A DNA stretch of 64,000 bases from Pandoraea norimbergensis (GTDB lineage Bacteria; Pseudomonadota; Gammaproteobacteria; Burkholderiales; Burkholderiaceae). The stretch lies in NCBI RefSeq assembly GCF_001465545.3, contig NZ_CP013480.3:2232001-2296000 (forward strand). Direction: 5' to 3'. The notes under the pieces were generated by a model. That model was given only the letters and a program-made list of their open reading frames with translations, ran no database searches and had not been told where the DNA came from. The translations under genes and the position numbers were made by a program. Positions 25,326-34,210 of the stretch are shown here, piece after piece. The number at the start of each line of letters is the position of its first letter. Within the stretch, counting starts at the first letter, position 1.

Positions 25326-28300
25326 TCAGACTTCGGCCTTGACGTTGGCGGGCATGGTCGACGCGTGAGCGCTATGCAGCGGCTTCTTGCCGGCCAAGGT
25401 GCGCAGCAGCACGTAGAACACCGGCGTCAGCACCAGACCGAAACCGGTCACGCCGATCATGCCGAAGAACACGGCCACGCCCATGGCATGACGCATTTCC
25501 GAACCCGCACCGGTCGACATCACCAGCGGCACCACACCCATGATGAACGCGATGGACGTCATCAAAATCGGGCGCAGACGCAGACGGCTAGCCTCGATAG
25601 CGGCAGCCACGGCCGTGCGGCCCTGCATTTCCAGTTCCCGGGCAAATTCCACGATCAGAATCGCGTTCTTCGCCGACAACCCCACCAGCACCATCAAACC
25701 GATCTGCGTGAAGATGTTGTTGTCACCGCGCGTCAGCCACACCCCGAACAGGGCAGACATGATGCTCATCGGCACGATCATGATCACGGCCAACGGCAGC
25801 GTCAGACTCTCGTACTGAGCAGCCAGCACCAGGAACACCAGCAGCACCGAGATCGGGAACACCCACATCGCCGAATCGCCCGCCAGAATTTGCTGATACG
25901 TCAGGTCGGTCCATTCGAACTTCACACCACGCGGCAGGGTTTCGGCGGCAATCTTCTCCACCGCAGCCTGTGCCTGACCCGACGAGTAACCCGGGGCCGG
26001 ACCACCGTTGATGTCCGCAGCCGTGTAGCCGTTGTAGCGCACCACCATTTCCGGACCGTACGTCGGCGTGACCTTCACGAGCGACGACAGCGGCACCATA
26101 TCGCCCGACGAGTTACGCGTCTTGAGCAGGCCGATGTCTTCGGCATGGGCACGGAACGGGGCGTCGGCCTGCACACGTACCTGATACACGCGACCGAACT
26201 TGTTGAAGTCGTTCACGTACAGCGAACCGAGGTAGATCTGCATGGTGTCGAACACGTCGGTGATCGGCACGCCGAGCTGCTTGGCCTTCACACGGTCGAG
26301 GTCCACGTTCAGTTGCGGCACGTTGATCTGGTACGACGAGAACGTCGGGCCAAGTTCCTTGGTCTGCGAGGCCTTCTTGATGAACGCTTGCGTTGCATCG
26401 TTCAGGGCTTCGTAGCCGAGCGCACCACGGTCTTCCACTTGCAGCTTGAAGCCGCCGAGCGTACCCAGACCCAGCACCGGCGGGGGCGGGAACACGGCGA
26501 TGAACGAGTCCTTGTTCTTCGAGTACTCGCCGTTAAGCTTTGCCGCGATGGCGGCCGCCGACAACGACTTGTCCTTACGCTGGTCGAACGGCTTGAGCGT
26601 GACGAACACGATGCCTGCCGACGACGAGTTGGTGAAGCCGTTGACCGACATCCCCGGGAACGCCACTGCACTCTTCACGCCGGGCGTCTTCAGTGCGATG
26701 GCCGACATATCGCGAATCACCTTGTCGGTGCGCTCAAGCGATGCACCGTTGGGCAACTGGGCGAAAGCGATCAGATATTCCTTGTCCTGCGCCGGCACGA
26801 AACCGCCCGGCACTACCTTGCCCAGCAACACCGTGATACCGAGCAGCACGGCGAACAGCGCCATCATGACGGCCTTGCGACCGATCACGCGGGTCACGCC
26901 TTGACCGTACTTTTCCGAACCGCGATGGAACACACGGTTGAACGCACCGAAGAAGCCGCCGAGATAGCGATTCATCTGACGCGTGAGCCAGTCCGGCTTG
27001 GCGTGATGGTCCTTGAGCAGCAGGGCGGCCATGGCCGGCGAGAGCGTCAGCGAGTTGAAGGCCGAGATCACCGTCGAGATGGCGATGGTCATGGCGAACT
27101 GCTTGTAGAACTGACCCGTCAGGCCCGACATGAATGCGAGCGGCACGAACACAGCGACCAGCGTGAGGGCGATGGCGACAATCGGACCGCTCACTTCCCG
27201 CATGGCCTGATACGTCGCTTCCTTCGGTGTCAGCCCGGCAGCAATGTTCCGCTCGACGTTTTCCACCACCACGATCGCATCGTCCACCACGATACCGATC
27301 GCCAACACCATCCCGAACAGCGACAACGCGTTGATCGAGTAGCCGAAGCCGAGCAGCAGGGCGAACGTACCCACGATCGAGACCGGCACGGCGAGCAGCG
27401 GGATGATCGACGCACGCCACGTTTGCAGGAACACGATCACCACCAGCACCACCAGCGCAATGGCTTCGAGCAGCGTGTGCACCACGGCCGAGATCGACGA
27501 ACGCACGAACTGCGTCGGGTCGTACTCGATGCGGTATTCCACGCCCGGCGGCATGTCTTTTTGCAGGTCGGCCATCGCGGCACGGACGTCGTCCGAGATT
27601 TGCAGCGAGTTCGCGCCCGGCGACTGGTTGATACCCAGACCCACGGCCGGCTTGTTGTCGAGCAACGAGCGCAGGCTGTACGACGACGCGTCGAGCTGCA
27701 CGCGGGCCACATCGCCCAGATGCGTCACAGCGCCGTCCGGCGAGGTCTTCAGGATGATGTCGCGGAACTCTTCTTCCGTGTTCAGACGGCCACGCGCATT
27801 CACGTTAAGTTGCAGCGGCGTATCCGGGCCGGCCGGCGTTGCGCCGATCACACCCGCAGCCACCTGCACGTTCTGCTCGCGAATGGCCTTCACCACGTCC
27901 GACGCGGTCAGGCCGCGCTGAGCCACCTTGGCCGGGTCGAGCCACACACGCATCGAGTAGTCGCCTGCGCCCCACAACTGCACTTCACCGACGCCCTTGA
28001 TACGCGAGAGGCGATCCTTGACGTTGATGAGCGCGTAGTTGCGCAGGTAGGTCATGTCGTAGCGATCGTTCGGCGAGATCAGGTGCACCACCATCGTGAG
28101 CGTGGGCGACGACTTGATGGTCGTCACGCCAAGGCGCTGCACGTCGTCCGGCAGGCGCGGCAGCGCTTGCGAGACACGGTTCTGCACGAGCTGCTGCGCC
28201 TTGTCCGGGTCGGTGCCCAGACGGAAGGTCACGGTCGTGGTCAGGTTGCCGTCGCTGTTGGCCTGCGACTGCATGTACAGCATGTTTTCCACACCGTTGA

Positions 28301-28511
28301 TCTGCTCTTCGAGCGGCGAAGCCACCGTCTCAGCGATCACCTTCGGGTTGGCGCCGGGGTACTGGGCGTGCACGACGACCGACGGGGGTACCACTTCCGG
28401 GTACTCCGAGATCGGCAGCTGGAACACGGCGATCAAGCCGGCCAGCAGCGTGATGACCGAAAGAACCCCCGCAAAGATGGGCCGGTCAATAAAGAATTTT
28501 GAGATGTTCAT
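25326..28511 (-). CDS. ceoB: RND multidrug efflux pump, inner-membrane subunit (HAE-1 family)
   Basis: A 1,061-residue proton/drug antiporter of the AcrB/MexB type, full length. The start FFIDRPIFAGVLSVITLLAG is the conserved first helix. Proton-relay residues are present: Asp410 and Asp411 in GIVVDDAIVVVEN and Lys948 in GLSAKNAILIVEF. The porter-domain signatures TFRLGTDPDKAQQLVQNRV and SSSAGIVFVTLKPFDQR are intact. It lies between the adaptor and channel genes. By synteny (LysR, lipase-like gene, adaptor, pump, channel) it corresponds to CeoB/BpeF of Burkholderia, which export chloramphenicol, trimethoprim and fluoroquinolones; the substrate range here is inferred. Confidence 0.93.
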   Translation of the reverse strand: MNISKFFIDRPIFAGVLSVITLLAGLIAVFQLPISEYPEVVPPSVVVHAQYPGANPKVIAETVASPLEEQINGVENMLYMQSQANSDGNLTTTVTFRLGTDPDKAQQLVQNRVSQALPRLPDDVQRLGVTTIKSSPTLTMVVHLISPNDRYDMTYLRNYALINVKDRLSRIKGVGEVQLWGAGDYSMRVWLDPAKVAQRGLTASDVVKAIREQNVQVAAGVIGATPAGPDTPLQLNVNARGRLNTEEEFRDIILKTSPDGAVTHLGDVARVQLDASSYSLRSLLDNKPAVGLGINQSPGANSLQISDDVRAAMADLQKDMPPGVEYRIEYDPTQFVRSSISAVVHTLLEAIALVVLVVIVFLQTWRASIIPLLAVPVSIVGTFALLLGFGYSINALSLFGMVLAIGIVVDDAIVVVENVERNIAAGLTPKEATYQAMREVSGPIVAIALTLVAVFVPLAFMSGLTGQFYKQFAMTIAISTVISAFNSLTLSPAMAALLLKDHHAKPDWLTRQMNRYLGGFFGAFNRVFHRGSEKYGQGVTRVIGRKAVMMALFAVLLGITVLLGKVVPGGFVPAQDKEYLIAFAQLPNGASLERTDKVIRDMSAIALKTPGVKSAVAFPGMSVNGFTNSSSAGIVFVTLKPFDQRKDKSLSAAAIAAKLNGEYSKNKDSFIAVFPPPPVLGLGTLGGFKLQVEDRGALGYEALNDATQAFIKKASQTKELGPTFSSYQINVPQLNVDLDRVKAKQLGVPITDVFDTMQIYLGSLYVNDFNKFGRVYQVRVQADAPFRAHAEDIGLLKTRNSSGDMVPLSSLVKVTPTYGPEMVVRYNGYTAADINGGPAPGYSSGQAQAAVEKIAAETLPRGVKFEWTDLTYQQILAGDSAMWVFPISVLLVFLVLAAQYESLTLPLAVIMIVPMSIMSALFGVWLTRGDNNIFTQIGLMVLVGLSAKNAILIVEFARELEMQGRTAVAAAIEASRLRLRPILMTSIAFIMGVVPLVMSTGAGSEMRHAMGVAVFFGMIGVTGFGLVLTPVFYVLLRTLAGKKPLHSAHASTMPANVKAEV

Positions 28512-28576
28512 TACGAAACTCTGAGGTGTCGTTCAGCGTGTGATTCGTGACGGTGCGAGCGAGTGCATCGTCATCA

Positions 28577-29893
28577 TTACGAACGCGTCGCCGTTGCGTT
28601 GACCGCCGCCGACTGGGCCGGTTTGGCCGTCGCCGGCGTCTTGCCGCTGGCATCGTTCTGCGAAGTCGTCTGGCTGGCGGCCGGGGTGGTGGCCGGGTTG
28701 GCGGCCACTGCCGGTGCGACGATGTCATGCGCGTCGCCCTTGTCGGCAGCCATCTTCACGGTCTTCGGCGAGACCGGGTCGCCCGGGCGCACACGTTGCA
28801 GACCGTTCACGACGATGCGTTCGCCGTCGTTCAGGCCACCAGCAATTTCCACGAGCCCGCCGTGGCGCTCGCCCAGTTGCACTTCGCGGTACTGCACCTT
28901 GTTGCCGGCGTCGACCACGAGCACGAACTTCTTGCTCTGGTCGGTACCGACCGCGGCTTCGTCGATCAGCAGGGCCGGATGCGGCTCGCCGCCACCGACA
29001 CGAATGCGGGCGTACAGGCCCGGGACGAGCGCGCCATCGGCGTTGTCGAAGCGAGCGCGCACGCGGATCGTGCCCGACGTGGTGTCGAAGCGGTTATCGA
29101 CCGAATACACCGTGCCCTTACGCGAGTAGCCCGACTCGTTGGCGAGGCCCAGATCGACGGGCACGCCGCTCGGCTTGGCCGTGTCGCGTGAGAGGTAGCG
29201 CAGGTAGGTCTGCTCATCCACGTCGAACGATGCGTAGATCGGCGAGACCGACACCACCGTGGTCAGCGCGGGCGACTGCGCCCCGGCCGACACGGTGTTG
29301 CCGACGGTGATCTCTGCGCGCGAAACGCGGCCGGCCACCGGAGCCACGATCTGCGTGTAGCCCAGATTGATGCGTGCGGTTTCAAGCGCAGCGCGCGCGG
29401 CCTTCACGTTGGCGACGGCTTCACGTGCCGCGTTTTCCTTCTGGTCGAAATCCTTCTTCGCGATGGCGTTATCCGCGATCAGGCGTTCTGCACGGGCGAG
29501 GTCGGTGCTGGTGAAAACGTCACGCGCCTGTGCCGAGGCGAGTTGCGCGGCGGTGCGATCGACTTCGGCCGCATACGGGCGCGGGTCGATGGTGAAGAGC
29601 GCATCGCCCTTCTTCACGAGCTGGCCGTCCTTGAAATGAACGGCGGTGATGGTGCCTGACACGAGCGGCTTGATATCGACGCGATCCACCGCGTCGAGAC
29701 GGCCGGAGTAGCTTTGCCAGTCGGTCACGGTACGTGAGATCACGTTGGCGACGTCGACTTCTGCGGCCGGCATGACTTGGGAGGCCGGCGGCGTGCTGGC
29801 GTCCACGCGCACGACGGTGAGTGTGCCGAGGGCCACGAGCGCGATCGTAGCGGCGGCGGCGATGATGACGGGTTTGCGAGCGAGGGTGGTCAT
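28577..29893 (-). CDS. ceoA: RND efflux periplasmic adaptor subunit
   Basis: A 438-residue membrane-fusion protein linking pump and channel. An N-terminal hydrophobic anchor (KPVIIAAAATIALVALGTLTVV) has no lipobox Cys. Domains in order: lipoyl half (RVDIKPLVSGTITAVHFKDGQLVKKGDALFTIDPRPY), helical hairpin (about 100-170), second lipoyl half (GYTQIVAPVAGRVSRAEITVGNTV), beta-barrel and membrane-proximal domain (GERIVVNGLQRVRPGDPV). The last 55 residues are an Ala/Thr/Pro-rich tail. It starts 26 bases after the lipase-like gene and precedes the pump gene by 65 bases. Confidence 0.92.
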   Translation of the reverse strand: MTTLARKPVIIAAAATIALVALGTLTVVRVDASTPPASQVMPAAEVDVANVISRTVTDWQSYSGRLDAVDRVDIKPLVSGTITAVHFKDGQLVKKGDALFTIDPRPYAAEVDRTAAQLASAQARDVFTSTDLARAERLIADNAIAKKDFDQKENAAREAVANVKAARAALETARINLGYTQIVAPVAGRVSRAEITVGNTVSAGAQSPALTTVVSVSPIYASFDVDEQTYLRYLSRDTAKPSGVPVDLGLANESGYSRKGTVYSVDNRFDTTSGTIRVRARFDNADGALVPGLYARIRVGGGEPHPALLIDEAAVGTDQSKKFVLVVDAGNKVQYREVQLGERHGGLVEIAGGLNDGERIVVNGLQRVRPGDPVSPKTVKMAADKGDAHDIVAPAVAANPATTPAASQTTSQNDASGKTPATAKPAQSAAVNATATRS

Positions 29894-29919
29894 TATTCAA
29901 ATCTCCGGAACGGATGGAC

Positions 29920-30849
29920 TCACTGGGTAGAGCCAGCGGCAGGCGGTGCCAGCCGGCGTGTCAGGAAGGCGGCCACCTCCCGCAATGCAGCGGGCAGGGC
30001 GGCGAGGCCGTGATGGGACGCGCTGCGATGGCGCGTGACTTGCGTCGGCACGCCGGCCGCGATGAGTTCGGCAGCGTATTTTTCGGCTTCGACGTGCAGC
30101 AGGTCGTGTTCGGCAGAGGCGATCAGCGTGGGCGGCAAACCACCCAGGCGTCGCGATTCCAGCGGCGCGGCGTACGGATGCAGGCGCTGCGTGGCATGCG
30201 GCAGATACGCGCGGTAGCACTTGGCGCACTCGCTCGCTTCGATATCGCTGGGCGTGCGGGCATTAGCCAGACGCGTCATGCTCGGATCGAGCAGCGGGGC
30301 CAGCAAGGCCTGCGCCGAGATCGTGATTTCGCCGCGATCACGGGCGATCATCGTGAGCGACGTGGCGATGTTGCCGCCCGAGTCGTGGCCGGCCACCGCG
30401 AGGCGGCGCGGGCTGGCGCCGTAGCGGCGGGCGTGGCGCTGCACCCAGAGGGCGGCGCACCAGGCGTCTTCCGGCGCGGCAGGAAACGGGAATTCGGGGG
30501 CGAGCGAGTAGGCAACCGACACCACCAGCGCAGGCACGTGCGTGGCGAGGTAGCGGGCGGCAGCGTCGCCGTCGTCGAGCGTGCCCGTGCAGAAACCGCC
30601 GCCGTGGAAATACAGCACGGTGGGCAGGCTCGCTTCGAGCGGCACGACGACGCCGGGTTCGCCCGTCTGGGCCGGATGGCCCGCTTGGCCGGCTTTGGCA
30701 GCTTTCGCCGACTGGCCGGGCTTGGCCACGGGACGGTACAGGCGCAGCGTCAGCGGGCCGACGTGGCCGGCAATGCTGACGTCTTCAATGCGCAGTCCGT
30801 CGCCGGTTTGGCTGGCGTGGCCCGATTGTGGCTTGGCGTTGGCAGACAT
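29920..30849 (-). CDS. llpE: Alpha/beta hydrolase, hormone-sensitive-lipase type (LlpE-like)
   Basis: A 309-residue hydrolase, first gene of the efflux operon. The oxyanion motif HGGG is at residues 82-85 and the nucleophile Ser157 lies in GHDSGGN, both typical of the HSL/GDXG esterase group; the acid and base are probably in SAEHDLLHVEAE and ASHHG. Residues 44-66 form a Lys/Ala/Gly-rich insertion. In Burkholderia the llpE gene holds the same position in the bpeEF-oprC/ceoAB-opcM operons and is not needed for efflux itself. It diverges from a LysR gene, the counterpart of bpeT/ceoR. Confidence 0.87.
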   Translation of the reverse strand: MSANAKPQSGHASQTGDGLRIEDVSIAGHVGPLTLRLYRPVAKPGQSAKAAKAGQAGHPAQTGEPGVVVPLEASLPTVLYFHGGGFCTGTLDDGDAAARYLATHVPALVVSVAYSLAPEFPFPAAPEDAWCAALWVQRHARRYGASPRRLAVAGHDSGGNIATSLTMIARDRGEITISAQALLAPLLDPSMTRLANARTPSDIEASECAKCYRAYLPHATQRLHPYAAPLESRRLGGLPPTLIASAEHDLLHVEAEKYAAELIAAGVPTQVTRHRSASHHGLAALPAALREVAAFLTRRLAPPAAGSTQ

Positions 30850-30991
30850 ATTCGCTTTGGGCTCGCGTGAGCGACACCCCTCTGGTGACTTTCGATGGAG
30901 CGAAGTCTAGAGGCCACGCACATTGGGATAAACGCCTATAATTTGGCAACACTGTTCGGCCAGTTCGACTAATCGGCGCCTGCCTTGTCTG

Positions 30992-31057
30992 TATTGGCTT
31001 ATGCCGCCGACCAATATGCTTATATCCGTAGGATTGGCGTGAATTCGTCGGATTGGC
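30992..31057. promoter_or_regulatory. Candidate LysR binding region, ATTGG repeats
   Basis: TATTGG (30992-30997) is inverted as CCAATA (31011-31016) with a 13-base spacer. ATTGGC recurs in direct orientation at 30993, 31033 and 31052. The cluster fills the space between the LysR gene and the llpE operon, where CeoR/BpeT-type regulators bind. Confidence 0.45.
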
Positions 31058-31090
31058 CAGTGCGACAGCGTTTTCAAATGGGGAAACATC

Positions 31091-32107
31091 ATGGATCGCT
31101 TGCAAGCGATGCAGGTCTTTACGCGGGTGGTGGAGGCGAACAGCTTCTCGCGCGCCGCCGACAATCTCGGCATGCCGCGCACCTCCGTGACCACGATCAT
31201 TCAGAATCTCGAGGCTCATCTGGGCACGCGGCTATTGCAGCGCACGACCCGGCGGCTGAATCTCACGCCCGACGGGGCGGCGTACTACGAGCGCTGTCTG
31301 CGCATTCTGGCGGACATCGAAGAGACGGAATCGTCGTTCCGGGAGAGCAGCCAGCGCGTGCGCGGCAAGCTGCGCATCGACATGCCGGGCTCGCTCGGCA
31401 AGCTCGTCGTGCTGCCCGCGTTGTGCGAATTTCACGACCGTTATCCCGAGATCGAATTGATGGTCGGCATGGGCGACAAGCCCGTCGATCTGATTCAGGA
31501 AGGCGTGGATTGCGTGCTGCGCGTGGGCACGTTGCAGGATTCGAGTCTGGTGGCGCGGCGCGTGGGGCTGTTCCAGAGCGTGACGTGTGCGTCGCCGACG
31601 TATCTCGAGCGCATGGGCATGCCGCATACGCTCGACGATCTGCAACGGCACACGGCGGTGCACTACTTCTCGAGCCGCACCGGGCGTGTGATCGAAGAGC
31701 AGTTTCTGGTCGACGGCAAAGAGGTCGACATCCACATGCAAGGCTCGGTCGCGGTGAACGACGCGGAGGCCTATCTGCAACTGGGGTTGTCGGGCTTCGG
31801 CACGGTGCAGTTGGCACGCTTCATGGCACTGCCGTATCTGCAATCGGGGCAGTTGGTCGAGATTCTGCATCAGTGGAAACCGCCGCCCATGCCGATTTCG
31901 GCGGTCTATCCGCATAATCGTCATTTGTCGCCCAAAGTGCGCGTATTTGTCGACTTCATCGCCGAACTCTTCGAGCGTTGCCCGTTGCTGCAAGGGCTCG
32001 ACGAGACGGCTGGAGAGTGCAAACCGACCGTGGCGGCGCCTGATGCGGATGGCCGTTGGGCAACGTCTTACGGCACCGAAATGGCGCCGCAGGAGGTGGT
32101 GGTTTGA
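31091..32107 (+). CDS. ceoR: LysR-family regulator of the divergent efflux operon (CeoR/BpeT-like)
   Basis: A 338-residue LysR regulator. The winged helix covers residues 1-60 (MDRLQAMQVFTRVVEANSFSRAADNLGMPRTSVTTIIQNLE) and the effector domain runs from about 90 (KLRIDMPGSLGKLVVLPAL, ELMVGMGDKPVDLIQEGVDCVLRVG). The C-terminal 40 residues after the effector domain are an unusual extension. The position opposite llpE matches bpeT/ceoR, which control the efflux operon in Burkholderia; mutation of such regulators is a known route to multidrug resistance. Confidence 0.88.
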   Translation: MDRLQAMQVFTRVVEANSFSRAADNLGMPRTSVTTIIQNLEAHLGTRLLQRTTRRLNLTPDGAAYYERCLRILADIEETESSFRESSQRVRGKLRIDMPGSLGKLVVLPALCEFHDRYPEIELMVGMGDKPVDLIQEGVDCVLRVGTLQDSSLVARRVGLFQSVTCASPTYLERMGMPHTLDDLQRHTAVHYFSSRTGRVIEEQFLVDGKEVDIHMQGSVAVNDAEAYLQLGLSGFGTVQLARFMALPYLQSGQLVEILHQWKPPPMPISAVYPHNRHLSPKVRVFVDFIAELFERCPLLQGLDETAGECKPTVAAPDADGRWATSYGTEMAPQEVVV

Positions 32108-32655
32108 CGTTGGCTGTGACGTCATCGGCGTCACCAATGTCAGTCGTGAAGGTGCGCCCGGCGACGCTTGCCGACGCCGAGGCGCTTCCGACCATCGACC
32201 GCGATGCGGGACAGGTATTCCGTCAGTTTTCCGAGCTTGCGTGGTTGGCGGACGGTGAAGGGATGCCGGTTGAGCGCCATCGTGCGTTCATCGCGAAGGG
32301 TGCCGCGTGGGTTGGCGTCAACAAAAACAATGCCCCAGTCGGGTTTCTCGACGCGGAAGTCATTGGTGGCGAACTCCATGTGTGGGAGATGTCGGTGCAT
32401 CGCGACTGGCAAGGGCGTGGTCTTGGCCGGGCGTTGATGGCGGCGGCCAGCGCCTATGCGACGCGCGCGGGGCTGGCGGCGCTCACCCTCACGACGTTCC
32501 GCGACGTGCCTTGGAACGGGCCGTTTTACGAGCGCCTGGGGTTTGCGGCAATCCCGCCATCCGGGCTGAGTGCAAGGCTCAGGCAAGTCTTGGCCGACGA
32601 AGTGGCGGGCGGATTGCCGAAAGACCGGCGCTGCGCAATGCGGCGCATTCTGTAG
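32104..32655 (+). CDS. GNAT-family N-acetyltransferase
   Basis: About 183 residues. The acetyl-CoA motif is VHRDWQGRGLGRALMAAASAYA, followed by LTLTTFRDVPWNGPFYERLGFAA. I set the start at TTG 32104: a perfect AGGAGG sits seven bases upstream and the start overlaps the LysR stop (TTGA). ATG 32137 is the alternative and has no visible ribosome-binding site. It is probably co-transcribed with the LysR gene. The substrate is unknown. Confidence 0.82.
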   Translation: MTLAVTSSASPMSVVKVRPATLADAEALPTIDRDAGQVFRQFSELAWLADGEGMPVERHRAFIAKGAAWVGVNKNNAPVGFLDAEVIGGELHVWEMSVHRDWQGRGLGRALMAAASAYATRAGLAALTLTTFRDVPWNGPFYERLGFAAIPPSGLSARLRQVLADEVAGGLPKDRRCAMRRIL

Positions 32656-32693
32656 AATCACTTTCCCCGACAGTCCTTCCTGTGGTGCCGCCG

Positions 32694-33695
32694 ATGGATC
32701 TCGACAATTTTCTGGCGCAGGTCACATCGGACGGCCCCATCGCGGGCGTCTCGCTCGCGACGTTACGTGCGGGCGAGCGCGACATCGAACGATACGCCGG
32801 TATCCGTGGCACGCACGATTGCGCAGCCGTCGATGCACAGACGGTGTTCGAAGCCGCCTCGCTTACCAAACCCCTCGTGGCTTTCATCGCCCTTCAACTG
32901 ATCGAAGAAGGGCGGCTGGATCTGCATCGTCCATTGATCGATATCTGCGGCGAATACGTCGCAAACGATCCGCGCGCTCGCGCCATCACGGCGTTTCACG
33001 TGCTCACGCATACCAGTGGCCTGCCGAACATCGTTCGCGACGAGGCGCCGCTTCGCACCTATTTCACGCCCGGCGAACGTTTCAGTTACGGCAGCAGTGC
33101 ATTCGCGTGGCTTCAGCGGGCGATGGAAACGGTCGGCGGCGCTTCGTTGGAAGCACTCGCCTGTGCACGCGTCTTCGAGCCGCTGGGGATGCATCATTCA
33201 AGCTTGCACTGGCAGGAACGCTTTGCGGAAAACCATGCGCAAGGCCACGAGTGGGAAGGCGAGCCAGTGCCCAAGCGACGCTTGCCAACGGCGCAGGCGT
33301 CATGGTCGCTGCTGACGACGGCCTCCGACTACATTGCGTTTGTTCAGGCGGTATTGGCCGGACGCGGTCTTTCAGAAGCGAGTCACGCAGCGTGGTTCCA
33401 GCCCCGGGTGAACACCCGGCAGGTCGAAGTGGAGGATCTGCGGGGCGAGTTTCCTGCCGATCCCGCTGTCGGATGGGGCTTGGGCTGGGGGATCGAAATC
33501 GAGCAGCAATGCTGCTTTCACTGGGGCAACAGTCCCGGCTTTCGCGCACTCGTGCTGGCGAATCGGCAGACCCGGGATGCCATCGTCTGGTTCGCAAATT
33601 CCGCACGCGGTTTGCGGCTCGCACACACGGTGGTGCCGTTATCCGTGGCGGGCGAACATCCGTGCATCCGGTGGTTGAATATCGGGCGCTTGTGA
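32694..33695 (+). CDS. Serine hydrolase, beta-lactamase/penicillin-binding-protein-like
   Basis: A 333-residue protein of the class C beta-lactamase/esterase fold. The SxxK motif is Ser56-Leu-Thr-Lys59 (EAASLTKPLVAF), and the second motif is Tyr132-Gly-Ser (FSYGSS). FHVLTHTSGLP is a family signature and HWGNSPGFRAL holds the third-motif region. There is no signal peptide, so it acts in the cytoplasm or is an esterase rather than a resistance beta-lactamase. It lies 38 bases after the acetyltransferase gene on the same strand. Confidence 0.85.
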   Translation: MDLDNFLAQVTSDGPIAGVSLATLRAGERDIERYAGIRGTHDCAAVDAQTVFEAASLTKPLVAFIALQLIEEGRLDLHRPLIDICGEYVANDPRARAITAFHVLTHTSGLPNIVRDEAPLRTYFTPGERFSYGSSAFAWLQRAMETVGGASLEALACARVFEPLGMHHSSLHWQERFAENHAQGHEWEGEPVPKRRLPTAQASWSLLTTASDYIAFVQAVLAGRGLSEASHAAWFQPRVNTRQVEVEDLRGEFPADPAVGWGLGWGIEIEQQCCFHWGNSPGFRALVLANRQTRDAIVWFANSARGLRLAHTVVPLSVAGEHPCIRWLNIGRL

Positions 33696-33737
33696 CGCGC
33701 TGCGGCTACACCGGTGCACCGGCGCATCGTTACCCCG

Positions 33738-34205
33738 TTACACCGCCGCAGGCCACCGATAACCGAGTACCGACGAGATCGGGTAATCGAGTTCGCGCAC
33801 TTCGTCCAACTGATTGCCGCCGAGCAGATAAATCGTCGTATCGTCGTGACGTAGATAAAAGCCTACGTGCCCGCGCCAACTTGTCGGGTCGTCGCGTGTG
33901 AGCACGACAACGCAGCCGTAGACCGGGCTGTCGAGTGCCGATCCCCACTCAAGCCACGAGCGCGCCAGTGCGGAACCTGTCCCGGCAAGCCCTGCACCGC
34001 CCATGCACCAGTTGATGAACGACGAACACCACGAGATCTTGTCGTCGTAGCCGACCAGATTCGTGGTGTTGTTGTATTCGACGATGCGTGGGTTGGTGTC
34101 GCCCTGTGGATAGCGGCGGATGCCACGCTCGGCATCGGCAATGCGCATCCACTCCGGCTCGGAGGCACACGCAACGACGGGTTCGTTCGCGCTCATGCGC
34201 TGCAT
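33738..34205 (-). CDS. CHAP-like peptidoglycan hydrolase (TIGR02594-type)
   Basis: About 155 residues, no signal peptide. The pattern NPRIVEYNNTTNL..WCSSFINWCM..ARSWLEWG and GHVGFYL is that of the TIGR02594 proteins as I remember them. A Cys-His-Asn triad can be read at Cys60 (SWCSSF), His113 (RGHVGF) and Asn131 (GGNQ), so an NlpC/P60-CHAP-like endopeptidase or amidase is likely. I choose ATG 34205; TTG 34214 would overlap the upstream stop codon. The upstream gene encodes an exported protein five bases away. Family members occur as phage lysins and as type VI secretion effectors; no phage or T6SS gene is visible here. Confidence 0.72.
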   Translation of the reverse strand: MQRMSANEPVVACASEPEWMRIADAERGIRRYPQGDTNPRIVEYNNTTNLVGYDDKISWCSSFINWCMGGAGLAGTGSALARSWLEWGSALDSPVYGCVVVLTRDDPTSWRGHVGFYLRHDDTTIYLLGGNQLDEVRELDYPISSVLGYRWPAAV

Positions 34206-34210
34206 CGCTT

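Noticed and set aside
23697..28502. Very long open frame (1,601 codons) on the plus strand across the efflux genes
   Set aside because: It is antisense to two well-recognised RND genes; its protein is Arg/His-rich and without motif. GC-rich third positions keep the opposite strand free of stops.
33711..33722. CCGGTGCACCGG palindrome between two convergent genes
   Set aside because: A 12-base GC palindrome can occur by chance here, has no T-run and no regulated gene start nearby.
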